A stretch of 64,000 nucleotides of DNA from Modestobacter sp. VKM Ac-2977 (lineage in GTDB: Bacteria > Actinomycetota > Actinomycetes > Mycobacteriales > Geodermatophilaceae), in NCBI RefSeq assembly GCF_026968045.1, contig NZ_JAPVBQ010000003.1:89839-153838 (forward strand), given 5' to 3'. Position numbers and translations under genes: made by a program. Under the pieces are notes generated by a model that searched no databases, was not told where the DNA came from, and saw only the letters and a list, made by a program, of their open reading frames with translations. This document shows, in pieces, positions 60,245 through 64,000 of this stretch. Position 1 is the stretch's first letter. The number at the start of each line of letters is the position of its first letter.

Positions 60245-62710
60245 TCAGCAGCGCAGCCGGACGGCGACCAGTGCGACGTCGTCCTCCGACCCCTGCGGGC
60301 GCAAGCGCGCGACGATCGCGTCCAGCAGTTCCTCCAGCGGCAGCTCCCCCAGCTCGGCGAGCAGCCCGACCAGCCGGGCAACGCCGTCGTCCAGCGGCAG
60401 GTCGGAGCCCTCGACCAGGCCGTCGGTGTACAGCAGCACGGTGGAGCCGGGGTCGAGCACCGTCACCTGTTCCCGCCGGGAGGTGGTCGGTTCGACCCCG
60501 AGCATGAGGTCGGCCCGTTCCGTGGCCAACACCTCCACCCGGCCGTCGGGGGTGTGCACCAGCAGCGGCGGGTGGCCGGCGTTGGACCAGCGGAGCCGGG
60601 TCTCGCCGCGGACCTGGTCGACCTGCTCCAGCCGGGCCACGGCCGCGGTGGCCAGGGTGCGCACCTGCAGCCCCTCCATCGCCAGGTCCAGGTCGGAGAG
60701 CACCGCCGCCGGTCCGCCACCGCTGCTGTAGGCGATGCCGCGCAGCAGGCTGCGCAGCTGCCCCATCGCCGCGGCGGCGACCGTGTCGTGGCCGACGACG
60801 TCGCCGATGGCCACCACCGTCGCCCCACCGGGCTGGAGGAACGCGTCGTACCAGTCACCGCCCACCTGGGCGGCCTGGACGGCGGGCACGTACCGCACGG
60901 CGATCTCGGCGTGCTCGGGCTCAGGGGGGTCGGTGAGCAGGCTGCGCTGCAGCTCCTCGGCCATCCGGCGCTGCTGCTCCTGCAGTGCCGCGCTGTCCAG
61001 CGCCACCGCCACCCGGTCGGCGACCTCGCGCAGCAGTTCGCGCTCCCGGGCGTCCATCGGGGCCCGGTCCCGGCCGCGGTACAGGGTCATCGCCCCGAGC
61101 ACCCGCCCCCGGGCGACCAACGCGAGCGCCACCGCCGTGCCGGGGTCCAGCGTCCAGTAGGCCTCCCGCACCTCGCCGGCCGGCAGCACGTTGCCCACGG
61201 CGGCCGCCATGTCGGGGACGACGGTGAGCTCGCCGGTCGCCAGGGCGGCCACGATCGGGGCGGTGTTGGTGAGCGCGGCCAGCCGGAGCCGGGCATAGCT
61301 GGCCGCGACCGGGCGCGCGGCGGGGTCCCGGTGCCAGCTGGCCACGTCGTGCAGCCGGCCGTCCTCCTCGACCAGGCTGGCGATCGCCCAGTCGCAGAGG
61401 CCGGGCACCACGGCCTGGGTCAGCTCCTGCAGCGCGCCGCTCGCGCCGCGCCGGTCGATGAGGGCGGTGGACAGGGTGTCCGACACCCGGGCGAGGAGGG
61501 CGAGGCGCTCGGCGTCCCGTCGGGTGGCCTCCTCCGCGCGGCGACGCTCGGAGATGTCGAGGAAGTACACCGACAGGCCCTCGGCGCTGGGCCAGGCCCG
61601 CACCTCGTACCAGCTGTCCAGCGGCGGCGGGTACCACGCCTGGAACACCGAAGGCTCGCCGCTCTCCATCGCCTGCCGGTAGTGCACCTCGAAGTCGCTG
61701 CCCACCGCATCGGGGAAGAACTCCCAGAGGTCGCCGCCCAGGAGGACCTCCCGCCCACTGCCCAGCAGCCGCTCGGCCTCGACGTTGACGTAGGTGAACG
61801 CCCAGTCCCGGCCGAGGGAGAAGAAGGCCGCCGGCATCGACTCGAGCACCCGGGAGACCTGCGTCTCGGCCCGCCGCCGCTGGGTGGAGTCGTGCGCCAC
61901 CCCGACGACCCGGACGGCCGTCCCCGCGTCGTCCAGGACGGCGCGGCCCCGGGCGCGCACCCAGCGGACCTCACCGCTGGGCAACCGGACCCGGTGTTCC
62001 TGGTCGAATCCCTCGCCGGTCGTCAACGCCGTGCTGATGGTCGCTCGCACGCCCTCCGCGTCGTCCGGGTGCAGCCGCTCGATCAGTGCGCTCAGCGTGC
62101 CGGGGAAGGCAGGGCGGTCCCAGCCGTAGACGGCGAGCAGCCGGTCGTCCCACGTCAGCTGGTCCCCGACGGCGTCCCAGTCGAAGCTGCCGATCTCGGC
62201 CGCGTCGATGGCCAGGGCCCACCGCCACCCGGCGGCCTCCGACTCGGCGCTGACCTCGGCCAGCCGGAGCTCCGCCGCGACGCACTCGGCGAGCAGCTCC
62301 AGCACGGCGACGTCCCGGTCGGTCCAGTCCCGGGGCGCTGCGCCGAAGACGCACAGGGCGCCCTGCCAGCCGTCCAGCGGCACCCCCAGGTAGGCACCGA
62401 CCTCACCTGCGCTGATCGGCAACCGGTCCGCGACCCGGGGGTCCACCGCCGCGTCCCGGACGACGAGTGGCTGCCCCAGCTCGACGGTCACGGCACACAG
62501 CGACGCGGCCAGCGGGAGTTCGGTACCCGGCCGCCCGGCGCCCGGACCGCTGACGACGGCCGCAGTCTGCACCTCACCGATGAGTGAGACCTGGGCGACG
62601 TCGGGCCCCAGCAGCCGGACGGCCAGGTCAGCCAGCCGCTGCACCACAGGGCCGGCGGCCACCGCCGCAGCACGGGCAGCTGCCCCGCGGGCGGGGTCGT
62701 CCAGCGCCAT
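60245..62710 (-). CDS. GAF-PAS-PAS-GAF-SpoIIE serine phosphatase
   Basis: 821 residues, soluble. First GAF about 20-165 (LAASLCAVTVELGQPLVVRD), PAS about 170-300 (GSFDWDAVGDQLTWDDRLLA), PAS about 305-425 (FFSLGRDWAFTYVNVEAERL), GAF about 430-585, SpoIIE/PP2C about 600-821 (VGGDWYDAFLQPGG, AIGDVVGHD, SNAGHPPLLV, LLYTDGLVEGSDLPLDDGV, SEDDVALVAVR). Such RsbP/RsbU-like proteins dephosphorylate STAS proteins in response to redox or light-type signals. ATG 62710 with GGGGGACAG upstream. Confidence 0.9.
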   Translation of the reverse strand: MALDDPARGAAARAAAVAAGPVVQRLADLAVRLLGPDVAQVSLIGEVQTAAVVSGPGAGRPGTELPLAASLCAVTVELGQPLVVRDAAVDPRVADRLPISAGEVGAYLGVPLDGWQGALCVFGAAPRDWTDRDVAVLELLAECVAAELRLAEVSAESEAAGWRWALAIDAAEIGSFDWDAVGDQLTWDDRLLAVYGWDRPAFPGTLSALIERLHPDDAEGVRATISTALTTGEGFDQEHRVRLPSGEVRWVRARGRAVLDDAGTAVRVVGVAHDSTQRRRAETQVSRVLESMPAAFFSLGRDWAFTYVNVEAERLLGSGREVLLGGDLWEFFPDAVGSDFEVHYRQAMESGEPSVFQAWYPPPLDSWYEVRAWPSAEGLSVYFLDISERRRAEEATRRDAERLALLARVSDTLSTALIDRRGASGALQELTQAVVPGLCDWAIASLVEEDGRLHDVASWHRDPAARPVAASYARLRLAALTNTAPIVAALATGELTVVPDMAAAVGNVLPAGEVREAYWTLDPGTAVALALVARGRVLGAMTLYRGRDRAPMDARERELLREVADRVAVALDSAALQEQQRRMAEELQRSLLTDPPEPEHAEIAVRYVPAVQAAQVGGDWYDAFLQPGGATVVAIGDVVGHDTVAAAAMGQLRSLLRGIAYSSGGGPAAVLSDLDLAMEGLQVRTLATAAVARLEQVDQVRGETRLRWSNAGHPPLLVHTPDGRVEVLATERADLMLGVEPTTSRREQVTVLDPGSTVLLYTDGLVEGSDLPLDDGVARLVGLLAELGELPLEELLDAIVARLRPQGSEDDVALVAVRLRC

Positions 62711-62849
62711 CTGTCCCCCGCCCTCGCTCCCGTGCGACTCGGACGGGGCCCCTCGCCGCCGCAACCGGACCCGATCATGCCTGCTCGCGCCCGGAACGGT
62801 CGCGGGGGCGTGCCGCGCGGATCCCCCGTCGGCGAGGGACGATGGCCGG

Positions 62850-63989
62850 GTGCAGGGAACCGCCGCCCCCCGGTCGCCGAACCGGCGGCCGAGTCGATGG
62901 GATCCCCGGTCCTGGTCCGGTGCCCTGGAGCGCACCTGGGCCCGGAACCCGCAGATCGGCCTGGCCCTGCGGGCCGCCGTCGCGGCGACGATCGCCTGGG
63001 CCCTCATCCAGCTGCTGCCCCAGCCCGCACAGGAGTACCCCTACTACGCACCGTTCGGCGCGGTGATCGCCATCTCCAGCACGCTCGCCGGGTCGGCCCG
63101 GTCCACGGCGCAATCGGTCTCCGCCATCGCGATCGGCGCCGCGGTGGCCCTGGCCGTCGACGCGCTGGCCGTGCCGAACGTGGCCAGGATCGGCGTCGTG
63201 GTGACCGCCGGGATGCTCCTCGCCGGCTGGCACCGGCTGGGGGGCTCCGGCAGCTGGGTGCCCACCTCGGCGCTCTTCGTGCTGATCATCGGCGGCAGCG
63301 ACCCGGTGGACTACGTGCTGGGCTTCGCCGGGCTCACCTTCCTCGGCGCGCTGATCGGGACCGCCGTCCTCGCCGTCTTCCCGCCGCTGCCGCTGGCGCC
63401 CTCGCAGACCGAGCTCGGCCGGTTGCGCGACCTGCTGGCCGCCCAGCTGGAGGACCTGGCGGACGGCCTGCAGCAGGAGCACCCGCCCACCGAGGACGAG
63501 TGGCGCGAGCGCATCCACACCATCGACCCCGTGCTGGCCCAGATGCGTGCGGCGGTGCAGCAGACCGACGAGGCCCGCCGGGGCAACCTCCGGGCCCGCC
63601 GGCACCAGCAGGACGCCGACCGGCAGTACGCCCAGGCCCGGGCGCTCGAGCGTCTCACCCTGATGGTGGAGGACCTCACCCAGCTGATCGCCGAGACCGA
63701 GACCGCCGACGTCTCCCACGTGGCGCTCGGCCCGGCGCTGCGGCCCTCCGCGGCCTCGGCACTGACCGGCCTGGCCGACGTGCTGCGCTCGGTGGAGGGG
63801 CCGGCGGCCGCGCCGGACACCACCCGCGCCGCCTACGACGAGCTGCACGCCCTCGAGGTGCAACTGCGGCGGGCCAGGCAGAGCACCGACGACGACCTGT
63901 TCGCGGCCAGCAGCGTCGCGCTGGCGATCCGGCGCTGCCTGGCCGCGGTCGTGCCCGAGGAGCTGGCCGAGGACGAGGCGCCGGACTGA
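62850..63989 (+). CDS. FUSC/aromatic acid exporter family membrane protein
   Basis: 379 residues from GTG 62850. An N-terminal basic segment, then about six hydrophobic helices (LRAAVAATIAWALIQLLPQP, YYAPFGAVIAISSTLAGSAR, GIVVTAGML-like IGVVVTAGMLLAGWHRLGG), then a long cytoplasmic helical region (about 190-379). This single FUSC-half layout is common among aromatic acid exporters (ArAE). Substrate unknown. Divergent from the phosphatase gene. Confidence 0.8.
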   Translation: MQGTAAPRSPNRRPSRWDPRSWSGALERTWARNPQIGLALRAAVAATIAWALIQLLPQPAQEYPYYAPFGAVIAISSTLAGSARSTAQSVSAIAIGAAVALAVDALAVPNVARIGVVVTAGMLLAGWHRLGGSGSWVPTSALFVLIIGGSDPVDYVLGFAGLTFLGALIGTAVLAVFPPLPLAPSQTELGRLRDLLAAQLEDLADGLQQEHPPTEDEWRERIHTIDPVLAQMRAAVQQTDEARRGNLRARRHQQDADRQYAQARALERLTLMVEDLTQLIAETETADVSHVALGPALRPSAASALTGLADVLRSVEGPAAAPDTTRAAYDELHALEVQLRRARQSTDDDLFAASSVALAIRRCLAAVVPEELAEDEAPD

Positions 63990-64000
63990 CCCGACCGACG

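Overview
The window is high-GC actinobacterial DNA. Gene density, GTG starts, starts with little or no leader, and many 4-base ATGA/GTGA overlaps suggest a motile soil or stone actinomycete of the Geodermatophilaceae type (Blastococcus, Geodermatophilus, Modestobacter). That placement is inferred from gene content and style; no rRNA or tRNA gene was recognised.

Layout. 0-10 kb is core-like: a MarR/NmrA pair, a MEDS-HATPase anti-sigma type protein, a complete uric-acid degradation locus (aldolase-like DUF6986 enzyme divergent from uraD-uraH-uricase), a GAF-ANTAR regulator, two chemoreceptors, a phosphoribosyltransferase and an RsmC/RlmG-like methyltransferase. 11.5-19.9 kb is accessory: a GrpB-family protein, a PadR-controlled membrane protein, a TetR-controlled hydrolase next to an epimerase-like protein, a GNAT, a DUF6221 protein, a frameshifted unknown gene and a Nudix protein. 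Most of these units are separated by same-orientation copies of a structured intergenic repeat. 20-24.6 kb holds a haloalkane dehalogenase, MsrA, an SDR plus NADP-oxidoreductase pair and a hydrolase. 24.6-32.3 kb is a second accessory stretch with orphan proteins, an IS5-type transposase remnant, truncated MerR and ECF sigma genes that meet head to head, and a frameshifted membrane ORF.

32.3-41 kb carries an ACC deaminase with its GntR regulator, an HxlR/azoreductase pair, and an N-acetylglucosamine system (PTS EIIC-nagA-nagB-GntR on the minus strand, EIIB-EIIA on the plus strand). 41-52.9 kb has a thioesterase, a VOC protein, a solitary ClpP, an Nramp transporter, a YafY/VOC pair, a YtrA-type GntR with a membrane protein, two SDRs, and an ABC exporter-like pair whose permease seems to start with ACG. 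53.5-59.7 kb is thiamine metabolism: two adjacent TenA paralogues run away from a TPP-riboswitch-led operon (HMP-type permease, thiE, thiO, thiS, thiG, tenI-like). 59.7-64 kb ends with an RsbW-like kinase, a GAF/PAS/SpoIIE phosphatase and a FUSC transporter.

How genes work together: urate is converted to allantoin by three adjacent enzymes. GlcNAc is imported and phosphorylated by the split PTS, then deacetylated and deaminated by NagA and NagB. The thi operon makes and salvages the thiazole and pyrimidine halves of thiamine under TPP control. The MEDS-HATPase, RsbW-like and SpoIIE proteins look like parts of partner-switching stress signalling. The least explained feature is the repeat family of the 12.4-18.1 kb island.
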